Below, piece after piece: positions 27,817-34,912 of a stretch of 59,358 bases of DNA. The DNA lies in the IMG/VR virus record IMGVR_UViG_3300032116_000214, positions 1-59,358 of that record. One strand, given 5' to 3'. Position numbers and translations under genes: made by a program. The notes beneath the pieces are model-generated. The model was given only the letters and a program-made list of their open reading frames with translations, made no database searches and was not told the DNA's origin. Positions within the stretch are counted from its first letter, which is position 1. Each line of letters opens with the position of its first letter. The stretch is from a virus.

Positions 27817-27991
27817 AGATTTTACTGTATATCCTGGAAAATTTCCATGTAAGAAGTGTGGAGTTGAAGTTACATCTTTAAGATATTGGGCTGAAAGTGG
27901 GGATGCAACATGGATGTGTCCAGAAAAACATATATCAAAAGTAAATCTCATTCCTCCAAAGAAAAAGAAAAGTGATTTTAAAAATGAGTGA
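27809..27991 (+). CDS. small zinc-ribbon protein
   Basis: 60 residues, overlapping the RecA 3' end by 8 bases. CKKCGVEV near the N-terminus and WMCPEKH form a Cys3His-type zinc site, with a lysine-rich C-terminus (PPKKKKSDFKNE) suited to nucleic acid binding. Very common type of small phage protein in recombination operons; role unknown. Confidence 0.65.
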   Translation: MAKDFTVYPGKFPCKKCGVEVTSLRYWAESGDATWMCPEKHISKVNLIPPKKKKSDFKNE

Positions 27992-28268
27992 GCGTGGAGA
28001 ATCTAAAAGAATAGGTGCTAAGCAGCATAAAAACTCTGGAAGAAATAATACAAAGGGAGATGCTTCTTGGCATAACTTTGTTTTAGACTTCAAAGAGTGC
28101 TCTAAATCTTTTACACTTAACCAAGATGTATGGGCAAAAGCAGTTACTGATGCTCTAAAGAAAAATATGGATCCAGCGCTAGTGATTGTTTTAGGCGAGG
28201 GTACAAAGAAGGTACGTCTGGCTATTATAGAATTAGAACTACTAGAACAGTTGATAGAAGGAGAATAA
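27984..28268 (+). CDS. PD-(D/E)XK nuclease-like protein, Holliday-junction-resolvase type
   Basis: 94 residues from ATG 27984. The layout KGDASWHNFVLDFKECSKSF then TLNQDVWAKAV and DPALVIVLGEG matches small Hjc-like or phage PD-(D/E)XK proteins: an Asp after a Gly, a strand with DxK (LDFKE), a 'KS' turn, then a helix and the PALVI strand. I infer a metal-dependent junction or branch nuclease acting with RecA. It is short, so it probably works as a dimer. A RuvC-type resolvase lies 1.4 kb downstream, which makes two resolvase candidates in one operon. Confidence 0.55.
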   Translation: MSERGESKRIGAKQHKNSGRNNTKGDASWHNFVLDFKECSKSFTLNQDVWAKAVTDALKKNMDPALVIVLGEGTKKVRLAIIELELLEQLIEGE

Positions 28269-28269
28269 A

Positions 28270-28581
28270 ATGACAGAGGGTACAGGGCAAACAACACTAG
28301 AAATGATTAATGGTTTGGCAGAGATTGCTGAGTTTATGGAAGATGAAGAACTCAATACGGCTCTAACAATGATTGCTAAGTTAATCATTAAACCAGATAT
28401 CCCTGCTCCAGTAGCCAGTATTGAAATCGTTAGACTTCAGGCTATTGCAGGAAAGTTAGCACTAAAGGCTACTTGGATGGCAAATGTAGATAAAAACAAC
28501 AGAGCAAAGAAAAACATTTACTATACAGCAGCAGAAGCAGTAAATAACTTAGTATCAGCACTTAAATACATAATGCGATAA
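28270..28581 (+). CDS. helical hypothetical protein of recombination operon
   Basis: 103 residues, all-alpha by composition, with an acidic N-terminal half and a basic helix near KATWMANVDKNNRAKKN. No cysteine pairs, membrane segment or known motif. Ribosome site GAAGGAGAATAA. Lies between the resolvase-like and Cas4-like genes; an accessory role in recombination is only a guess. Confidence 0.6.
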   Translation: MTEGTGQTTLEMINGLAEIAEFMEDEELNTALTMIAKLIIKPDIPAPVASIEIVRLQAIAGKLALKATWMANVDKNNRAKKNIYYTAAEAVNNLVSALKYIMR

Positions 28582-28583
28582 CA

Positions 28584-28592
28584 TGCTATACT
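28584..28592 (+). promoter_or_regulatory. extended -10 promoter of nuclease gene
   Basis: TG-C-TATACT at 28584-28592 in the 32-base gap, followed by AAGGGG ribosome site and the ATG at 28614. It can start a separate transcript for the nuclease and terminase block. Confidence 0.5.
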
Positions 28593-28613
28593 TATATAAA
28601 ACAAGGGGATATA

Positions 28614-29429
28614 ATGACAAAAAGTTTATTACAGCAGGTTATGCTCAAAAGTGTTTCTAAGAAAAGCACCATACTGGATGCAGATGCGCTGATTGAAAAG
28701 ATTAAATCTGGATACGTTGTAAATCGTGGTCCAAAGTTTCAAACCAAAAAAACATTTGCCCCATCAACAATTGCCTATAGCCATGGAGAGTGTCCACGCT
28801 ATTGGTATCTTGCATTTGATGGTGCTACATTTGAAGACAACGCAGATGCCTATGGTGCAGCAAATATGACTGCTGGAACATTGTCACACGCAAGAATTCA
28901 AGATGCCATGATGAATGCTGGAGTTGCCAAGGTATACCGTGATGACGATAACCAGCCAACAACAGAATTTAAGATTAGATATGATGATCCACCTATCTTT
29001 GGATATGGTGATGCAATGCTTGACTGGGAAGGCGAAGAGATTGTCGGAGAAATCAAGACAATGCTTAACGAAGGGTTTGAGTATCGTAAGAACTCAATGA
29101 AGCCTAAAACTGGTCACCTAATTCAGTTGCTTATCTATATGAAGATTCTTGGTAAGAAAAAGGGTGTATTGATTTATGAGAATAAAAATAATCATGAACT
29201 CTTAGTTCTTCCAGTTGAAGTAGACGATTATTATCGACAGTGGATTGATGCAACTTTCCAATGGATGCGTGATGTTCGTAAGGCTTGGGTTGATCGAACA
29301 CTACCAACTAAAAATTATCGTGCTAATTCAAAAATATGTAAGACATGCCCAATCAAAGCAGCATGTGATGAGGCTGGCGCTGGAGTTGTTAAAATCAAAT
29401 CTATGGAGGGGCTGATTGAAACTCTGTGA
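28614..29429 (+). CDS. Cas4/RecB-like PD-(D/E)XK exonuclease with Fe-S cysteines
   Basis: 271 residues. Catalytic residues of the Cas4/AddB-type nuclease fold: H92 (GTLSHARIQ), D133 (FGYGDAMLD), E146-x-K148 (GEIKTM) and the QxxxY helix (QLLIYMKI, Q171/Y175). Four cysteines in the expected places, C60 (GECPRYW) and C242/C245/C251 (CKTCPIKAAC), make the Fe-S staple of Cas4 and AddB. No CRISPR array is present, so a role in recombination, end-processing or degrading host DNA is likelier than spacer acquisition. Confidence 0.88.
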   Translation: MTKSLLQQVMLKSVSKKSTILDADALIEKIKSGYVVNRGPKFQTKKTFAPSTIAYSHGECPRYWYLAFDGATFEDNADAYGAANMTAGTLSHARIQDAMMNAGVAKVYRDDDNQPTTEFKIRYDDPPIFGYGDAMLDWEGEEIVGEIKTMLNEGFEYRKNSMKPKTGHLIQLLIYMKILGKKKGVLIYENKNNHELLVLPVEVDDYYRQWIDATFQWMRDVRKAWVDRTLPTKNYRANSKICKTCPIKAACDEAGAGVVKIKSMEGLIETL

Positions 29430-29706
29430 CAGATGTGATACATATTTTGAACCTAAAGTAACTTATCAAATTTACTGTAGTGTTGATTGTAGAGACGCTG
29501 CAACTAAAGAAAAGATTACCGAGAGGTATCAGATAACTCGTCGTCAAAAGAGAAAAGGCAAGAAAAGATTTTGTTTAGGTGGTTGCCAAACCCAGTTATC
29601 AATATATAACGATTCTGGATTTTGTGCTAACTGCAATGTAAGTGAAAAACAAGTAGCAAAAATGTTAAAAGAATTAAAGGGGTTTATTGATTATGAGCAA
29701 GAATAA
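29416..29706 (+). CDS. zinc-finger protein with two cysteine clusters
   Basis: 96 residues; TTG start at 29416 chosen because GGAGGGG lies 5 bases upstream. First cluster CDRCDTYF ... YCSVDC, second CLGGC ... CANC, joined by a very basic linker (QITRRQKRKGKKRF). It overlaps the nuclease gene by 14 bases. The first half resembles the HNH/zinc-associated patches that recognise DNA ends. Likely DNA-binding; target unknown. Confidence 0.65.
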   Translation: MKLCDRCDTYFEPKVTYQIYCSVDCRDAATKEKITERYQITRRQKRKGKKRFCLGGCQTQLSIYNDSGFCANCNVSEKQVAKMLKELKGFIDYEQE

Positions 29707-30283
29707 GTGGGGCATAGAGGTTCAGCCAGATCGTGTTTGTGCTATAGACGCTAGTACAAATAGCCTTGCTTTTGCTGTATTTGATAAAAAAGATTTAAAA
29801 GAAATTGGTAAGATAAACTTTGAAGGTGAAGACATATACGCTAAAGTGGGGGATGCTGCTAGAAAAACTAAGGCATATTTTGAAACAATTATGAAGGCAG
29901 ATGCTATAGTAATTGAACATACGGTATTTATGAATAGCCCTAAGACTGCTGCCGATCTTGCATTGGTTCAGGGTGCTCTTCTTGGTGCTGCCGCTATGTG
30001 TGGAATTACTACAGTGGGAAAAGTTTCACCTATTACCTGGCAAAATTATATTGGTAACAAAAAGATATCTAAAGATGAAAGAGCAATGATTGCTGTTAGA
30101 AATCCTGGAAAGTCTTTGTCTTGGTATAAAACCTTTGAGCGTAATCTTAGAAAACAAAGAACTATGGACTTTATAGAGTTTCAGTATAAAAAGACTATTA
30201 CTGATAACGATGTGGCTGATGCCTGTGGCATTGGTCATTGGGCTGTAAATAATTGGAATAAGGCTTTGGGGGTTGACAAATAA
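29693..30283 (+). CDS. RuvC-like Holliday junction resolvase
   Basis: 196 residues from ATG 29693 (ribosome site AAAGGGG). RNase-H-fold acidic set in order: D19 (CAIDAST), E75 (IVIEHTVF), D173 and D176 (DNDVADACGIGHW), matching the D/E/D/D of RuvC. Lysine-rich insert between the second and third motifs (RNLRKQRTMDF). It cleaves four-way junctions made during recombination or resolves branches before packaging. Size is close to bacterial RuvC (about 170). Confidence 0.88.
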   Translation: MSKNKWGIEVQPDRVCAIDASTNSLAFAVFDKKDLKEIGKINFEGEDIYAKVGDAARKTKAYFETIMKADAIVIEHTVFMNSPKTAADLALVQGALLGAAAMCGITTVGKVSPITWQNYIGNKKISKDERAMIAVRNPGKSLSWYKTFERNLRKQRTMDFIEFQYKKTITDNDVADACGIGHWAVNNWNKALGVDK

Positions 30284-30287
30284 CGCT

Positions 30288-30443
30288 ATGGCTGGTAAAC
30301 TATATACATCAGAGGTTTGGCTCCGTAAGAGGTTTCTTATGGATAAAAAGTCTCCAGAAGAGATTGCAAAAGAGTGCGGGGCAAGCGTAGAAACAATCTA
30401 TGTTTACCTTGCTAAATTTGGACTAAGGAAGTCACGACGATGA
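30288..30443 (+). CDS. 51-residue helix-turn-helix protein
   Basis: Short gene with ATG at 30288 four bases after the resolvase stop. Residues 20-51 (KSPEEIAKECGASVETIYVY then LAKFGLRKSRR) form a clear resolvase/homeodomain-like helix-turn-helix with a basic end. The next gene overlaps its stop (ATGA). Probably a DNA-binding regulator, or a small partner of the terminase genes that follow. Confidence 0.65.
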   Translation: MAGKLYTSEVWLRKRFLMDKKSPEEIAKECGASVETIYVYLAKFGLRKSRR

Positions 30444-30568
30444 ATAAAGCACAAAAGGTTTTAATTGGAATTGGAATTGCTGGCGCAGTAGGTTTAACCT
30501 ATGTTATCACAGCGCTTAAAGGTATGCCAGAAGCATTTGATTGGGAAGAGGATGAATCAGATGAGTAA
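30440..30568 (+). CDS. 42-residue single-span membrane protein
   Basis: ATG overlaps the preceding stop (ATGA). One hydrophobic segment, residues 7-26 (VLIGIGIAGAVGLTYVITAL), Lys-containing N-terminus and an acidic tail (DWEEDESDE), so likely N-in. The stop overlaps the next start. Function unknown; size and topology would allow a membrane-targeted regulator. Confidence 0.6.
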   Translation: MNKAQKVLIGIGIAGAVGLTYVITALKGMPEAFDWEEDESDE

Positions 30569-30812
30569 TCATACAGAGTTAAGCATTACAGTTGACCAAG
30601 TTAATCATCCATTACACTATACAACAGATCCTTCTGGTGTTGAATGTATTCAAATAACTAGACATCGTAATTTTAATATTGGAAATGCTTTTAAATATCT
30701 TTGGAGAGCAGGTCTTAAAGATGAAGAAAAAACAATTCAAGATCTTGAAAAGGCAATCTTTTATATTAAAGATGAAATAAATAGGTTAGAGGGTAAATAC
30801 ATTGTCAAGTGA
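30561..30812 (+). CDS. DUF3310 family protein
   Basis: 83 residues from ATG 30561 (ribosome site GAAGAGGATG). Core PSGVECIQITRHRNFNIGNA, FKYLWRAGLKD, IQDLEKAIFYIKDEI is the DUF3310 signature found in many unrelated phages near nucleotide-metabolism genes. Biochemical role not established; some are annotated as nucleotide kinase-like without proof. Confidence 0.85.
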   Translation: MSNHTELSITVDQVNHPLHYTTDPSGVECIQITRHRNFNIGNAFKYLWRAGLKDEEKTIQDLEKAIFYIKDEINRLEGKYIVK

Positions 30813-31338
30813 AGTAGAACTAATAGAGCATCTTGATGAAGTTAACAAGGTTGTAACTGAATATTTAAAGGGTCAAGATCCAACTAAGATTTCCAAAGAC
30901 CTAGATATGCCAAGAACTCGTGTTGTTGCATTAATTAATGAGTGGAAAGTTATGGCTTCTGCCAATGATGCTATTCGTGCTCGTGCTAAAGAGGCTCTTG
31001 CTGGAGCAGACACACATTACAGCAAACTTATAACAAAGGCTTATGAGGTTATTGATGAATCAAGTTTGACTAATAATCTTAGTGCAAAAACTCAGGCTAT
31101 TAAACTTGTTATGGATATTGAAAAGTCTAGAATTGAAATGCTTCAAAAGGCTGGTCTACTTGAGAACAAAGAACTTGCAGAAGAAATGGTTGAGATTGAA
31201 AGAAAACAAGAAGTCCTTATTGGAATTCTTAGAGATGTTGCTTCAGAGCATCCAGAAATACGTGACTTAATTATGCATAGACTTTCTTCTATTGCAAAAG
31301 AAGGCGAAGTGATTACAATTGTCCACGATGTTCAATGA
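30802..31338 (+). CDS. terminase small subunit candidate
   Basis: 178 residues, TTG start at 30802 behind GAGGG. N-terminal helix-turn-helix (YLKGQDPTKISKDLDMPRTR) followed by long helices (QAIKLVMDIEKSRIEMLQKA, EIERKQEVLIGILRDVASEH) as in phage small terminases, which bind the packaging site and form a ring. It ends inside the start of the large terminase gene, the usual arrangement. Confidence 0.75.
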   Translation: MSSEVELIEHLDEVNKVVTEYLKGQDPTKISKDLDMPRTRVVALINEWKVMASANDAIRARAKEALAGADTHYSKLITKAYEVIDESSLTNNLSAKTQAIKLVMDIEKSRIEMLQKAGLLENKELAEEMVEIERKQEVLIGILRDVASEHPEIRDLIMHRLSSIAKEGEVITIVHDVQ

Positions 31339-33103
31339 GTTTCTTGATGTTTTAAAAGAAAACCATTTTATTGAAACTCCAGTAGATGTAAAAACCTTTG
31401 TTCAGTCTCCTGAATATCTTGGTCAACCACTGCTTTCTGATATTCAATATGAAATAGTAGAGGCAATGAGTCAAATTTATCGCAAAGAAGACCTGATAGA
31501 ACTTATGGGTCAAGCCGAAGGCTTAAATCATTTTAATAAATATACAAAAAATGAATTGATTCTCCAACTTGGCAAGGGTAGTGGCAAAGATTTTATTTCA
31601 ACCGTGGCATGTGCATATGTAGTATATAAACTACTTTGCCTAAAGGATCCAGCAACATACTTTGGCAAGCCTGCAGGAGACGCAATTGATATTATTAACG
31701 TTGCTGTTAACGCACAACAGGCTAAGAACGTTTTCTTTAAAGGCTTTAAAACAAAGATTGAAAAATCTCCGTGGTTTGCGGGTAAGTATAACGCTAAGGC
31801 TGACTCAATTGAATTCGATAAGGCAATTACAGTTTATTCTGGTCATTCAGAAAGAGAATCTCATGAGGGTTTAAACCTTCTTATGGCAGTACTTGATGAG
31901 ATTTCTGGTTTTGCTACAGAAGTAGGTACTGGTAACGAACAAGGAAAAACTGCTGATAACATCTATAAAGCCTTCCGTGGTACCGTAGATTCTCGTTTCC
32001 CTGATCTTGGTAAAGTTGTTTTGCTTTCATTCCCCAGATATCAAGGTGACTTTATTTCCCAACGATATGAAGCAGTTATTGCTGATAAAGAAACTATTGA
32101 GCGTAGACATACGTTTATCATGAACGAAGACTTGCCACACGATGATCCAGGAAACCAGTTTGAAATTTCGTGGGATGAAGATACAATACTTTCATATAAA
32201 ATACCAAGAGTCTATGCATTTAAAAGACCAACTTGGGAAGTTAATCCTACTCGTAAAATAGAAGATTTTAAATTAGCCTTTTACACAGACCTAGGAGATG
32301 CAATGATGCGCTTTGCTTGTATGCCAACATATGCATCAGATGCTTTCTTTAAGCAAAAAGATAAACTAGAAAAATGTATGAACACAAGAAATCCACTAGA
32401 TCAGTTCAGAAGGTTTGATGAAACCTTTAAGCCAGATGAGAATAAGGTTTATTATATACATGCTGACCTTGCACAAAAGCATGACAAGTGTGCAGTTGCT
32501 ATTGCTCACGTAGATAAGTGGGTAAACATTCAGGTCATTAAAGATTATGAACAGGTAGCGCCAATTGTTGTAGTGGATGCAGTAGCCTGGTGGGAACCAA
32601 GAGCAGAAGGTCCAGTTAACCTATCAGAAGTCAAGCAGTGGATTATGAACTTACGTAGACAAGGATTTAATCTTGGCATGGTTTCTTTTGACCGATGGCA
32701 GTCATTTGATATTCAAAATGAGTTGCAAGCAGTAGGAATTAGGACTGAAACTGTTTCTGTTGCAAAGAAACACTATGAGGATTTGGCTATGATGATTTAT
32801 GAGGAGCGTGTTTCAATTCCCATGATTCCAATCTTGCTTGAAGAAATGTCAGAGTTAAAGATTATGAAGGGCAACCGTGTTGATCACCCCCGTAAAAAAT
32901 CTAAAGACTTGGCAGATGCTGTATGTGGAGCCGTATTTGGGGCTATCTCTCACACAGCAAAGACTAATAATACAGAAATAGATGTCCATACCTGGAGTTC
33001 TGCAACACGACTTGCACAAAAACAAAGGGATATGGTAGAATTGGATAATCGAGAAATGCCTAACGATGTTAAGGATTTCCTCGATAAATTCAACTTAATA
33101 TAA
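31319..33103 (+). CDS. terminase large subunit
   Basis: 594 residues (TTG 31319; ATG 31328 three codons later is an alternative). Packaging motor: ATPase domain with Walker A LGKGSGKD (84-91) and Walker B LLMAVLDEIS, coupling motif near LLSFPRYQGDF; C-terminal RNase-H-fold nuclease with acidic residues in YYIHADLAQKHD, VSFDRWQSFD and DLADAVCG. Sited after the recombination genes rather than beside portal/capsid genes, which must lie outside the window. Confidence 0.94.
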   Translation: MSTMFNEFLDVLKENHFIETPVDVKTFVQSPEYLGQPLLSDIQYEIVEAMSQIYRKEDLIELMGQAEGLNHFNKYTKNELILQLGKGSGKDFISTVACAYVVYKLLCLKDPATYFGKPAGDAIDIINVAVNAQQAKNVFFKGFKTKIEKSPWFAGKYNAKADSIEFDKAITVYSGHSERESHEGLNLLMAVLDEISGFATEVGTGNEQGKTADNIYKAFRGTVDSRFPDLGKVVLLSFPRYQGDFISQRYEAVIADKETIERRHTFIMNEDLPHDDPGNQFEISWDEDTILSYKIPRVYAFKRPTWEVNPTRKIEDFKLAFYTDLGDAMMRFACMPTYASDAFFKQKDKLEKCMNTRNPLDQFRRFDETFKPDENKVYYIHADLAQKHDKCAVAIAHVDKWVNIQVIKDYEQVAPIVVVDAVAWWEPRAEGPVNLSEVKQWIMNLRRQGFNLGMVSFDRWQSFDIQNELQAVGIRTETVSVAKKHYEDLAMMIYEERVSIPMIPILLEEMSELKIMKGNRVDHPRKKSKDLADAVCGAVFGAISHTAKTNNTEIDVHTWSSATRLAQKQRDMVELDNREMPNDVKDFLDKFNLI

Positions 33104-33123
33104 ACAAACAAACAAGGAGAAAG

Positions 33124-34821
33124 ATGAATTCATTTAAGAAAATCGCTCTAGGACTCGCTGCAGCAATGTCCTTTGGCGTACTATCGGCACTTCCGACAAG
33201 TGCTGCTGTGATTGCACCTACACTAACGATTGATTCTGCTACAGACTCAATTCTAGTTGGTGAAACTGCAACAGCAGTAGTTACACTGTCATTTATTTCA
33301 GAAACAACAGCAGATACAGCAACCGTGCTTTCTGCTATGTTTGCACAGCCATCAACGGCTAACAAGTCAGCAACAATTACATTGCTAGAAACATCAACAG
33401 CAACTGTAGCAATTGCTAACACTAATCTTTCAGCAGATGTTAACTCAACTGTTAATACTCCAGGATATGTAACTGCAAAGTTTACAGTATCTTTGGTTGC
33501 TCCATCAGTTGCAGGTACATACGAGGCAAGAATTATTACAACTCGCCCATCAACTGGTCCATCAGTTGCATGGACAGTAACAGTAGGGGCTGGAGATACA
33601 GTTCCATCTGCTTCAACAACAACTTCAATTCTTAATAGAGGTGAAGTAATTACTGCTACAGCAGATGATTCAGTATTTGCGCCAAAGGCAGCAGCAACAG
33701 ATGCAGCAGCAGTTATTGTTATTGCACAAAAGAATGCAGCAGGCAGAGCAACTTCAGAGTCGCTTCTTGCTACAGTAACTGGATCAGGAGCAATTGGATA
33801 TGGCACAAATGCCACAACAATGTCACTTCTTGGTCGTTCAGTTGTTATCCCTTCAGGAAATTACATTGGCGTATTTGCTGACGGTACTGCAGGAGTTGGA
33901 ACAATTACAATTACAACACTTACAGGTACAGTACTTGCAACAGAGAAGGTAACATTCTATGGAGACATTGCTACAATCGAAGCAACTCCAGTCAAGTCTG
34001 TTATTGCACTTGGTGCAAACACAACTACAGTTAAGGCAGTAGCAAAGGATGCTTCTGGCGTAACAGTTGGAGCAGGAACACTTAATGCTTTCTCAAGCAA
34101 TATTGCAACAGTATCTGATTCAGGTACAGCAGCAACAATTGTTAATGGTGAGGCAGTATTTACTCTTACTGGTGTTAAGGCTGGAGATGTTGCAGTTACA
34201 ATTAAGTCTGGAACAATCTCTTCTAACTCAGTTGCAGTACGTGTAGAGTCACCAGCAGCAACTGTAAAGTTGGCTTTTGACAAGGACACATATCTTCCAG
34301 GAGAAGCAGCAACTATTAGAGTAACAGTTCTTGATGCAGCAGGTCTTCCATTATCTGGAAAGACACACTCTGCTCTATTTGCAACAGGTGGAATTACTTC
34401 AACCTATGCATTTGGTTCAGGTTCAGATATTCTTACAGCAACATCAGTTACAACTGATACTGATACAGTTAAGTCATACAAGGTATTTATGCCATTGACA
34501 GAAAACACTGTAACAATTTCAGCAACTGGTGGAACTTCACTTCCTTTGGCTGGACAGGTAGCAGTATCTGCAACAGCGAAGGTATCAAACTCTTCTTCTA
34601 GCACAAACGCTACTCTTGCAGCATTAGTTGCACAGATTACCGCAATGCAGGGAATTTTTGATAGCCTTAAGGCAGAAATTACAACACTTAAGGCTGATAA
34701 GGCAGCAGCAGATGCTAAGGCAATTGCTGATCGTGCTGCTTTTGTAAAGCAGTATAATTCTCTTGCAACTAAATGGAACAAGAAGAATCCAAAGTCTAAG
34801 GTTGCACTTCTTAAGAAGTAA
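33124..34821 (+). CDS. exported S-layer-like Ig-domain protein
   Basis: 565 residues. Signal peptide 1-27 (MNSFKKIALGLAAAMSFGVL, cleavage near PTSA). Mature part almost all Thr/Ser/Ala/Val beta structure; Ig-like repeats visible near 290-365 (VKSVIALGANTTTVKAVAKD) and 385-412 (DTYLPGEAATIRVTVLDAAG). C-terminus is a helix plus a basic end (YNSLATKWNKKNPKSKVALL), a tail I associate with secreted proteins of small Actinobacteria. No membrane anchor or LPXTG. Lysine is nearly always AAG, unlike flanking genes, which suggests very high expression. Own ribosome site (AAGGAGAAAG) and terminator. Probably acquired from a host surface-layer protein; could coat the infected cell or the virion. Confidence 0.7.
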   Translation: MNSFKKIALGLAAAMSFGVLSALPTSAAVIAPTLTIDSATDSILVGETATAVVTLSFISETTADTATVLSAMFAQPSTANKSATITLLETSTATVAIANTNLSADVNSTVNTPGYVTAKFTVSLVAPSVAGTYEARIITTRPSTGPSVAWTVTVGAGDTVPSASTTTSILNRGEVITATADDSVFAPKAAATDAAAVIVIAQKNAAGRATSESLLATVTGSGAIGYGTNATTMSLLGRSVVIPSGNYIGVFADGTAGVGTITITTLTGTVLATEKVTFYGDIATIEATPVKSVIALGANTTTVKAVAKDASGVTVGAGTLNAFSSNIATVSDSGTAATIVNGEAVFTLTGVKAGDVAVTIKSGTISSNSVAVRVESPAATVKLAFDKDTYLPGEAATIRVTVLDAAGLPLSGKTHSALFATGGITSTYAFGSGSDILTATSVTTDTDTVKSYKVFMPLTENTVTISATGGTSLPLAGQVAVSATAKVSNSSSSTNATLAALVAQITAMQGIFDSLKAEITTLKADKAAADAKAIADRAAFVKQYNSLATKWNKKNPKSKVALLKK

Positions 34822-34834
34822 AACTTTATAAATT

Positions 34835-34867
34835 AGGGGGTTAGCCAAGTGCTAACCCTCTTTTTTA
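34835..34867 (+). terminator. rho-independent terminator after S-layer-like gene
   Basis: Stem GGGTTAGC (34838-34845) / GCTAACCC (34851-34858), extended by a few pairs on each side, loop CAAGT, then a TCTTTTTT tract. It closes the terminase/S-layer transcription unit. Confidence 0.9.
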
Positions 34868-34878
34868 TTTCAACAAAA

Positions 34879-34887
34879 TGATATAAT
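34879..34887 (+). promoter_or_regulatory. extended -10 promoter of coiled-coil protein gene
   Basis: TG-A-TATAAT at 34879-34887 right after the terminator; the GGAAAGG ribosome site and GTG start at 34913 follow. Confidence 0.6.
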
Positions 34888-34912
34888 AAGACTATCAAAC
34901 ATCGGAAAGGAT

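Noticed and set aside
33090-33815. Long minus-strand open frame antisense to the S-layer-like gene
   Set aside because: Low-complexity Val/Ala/Ser translation mirroring the Thr/Val-rich coding strand; no start signals. The plus-strand gene has signal peptide, ribosome site and terminator.
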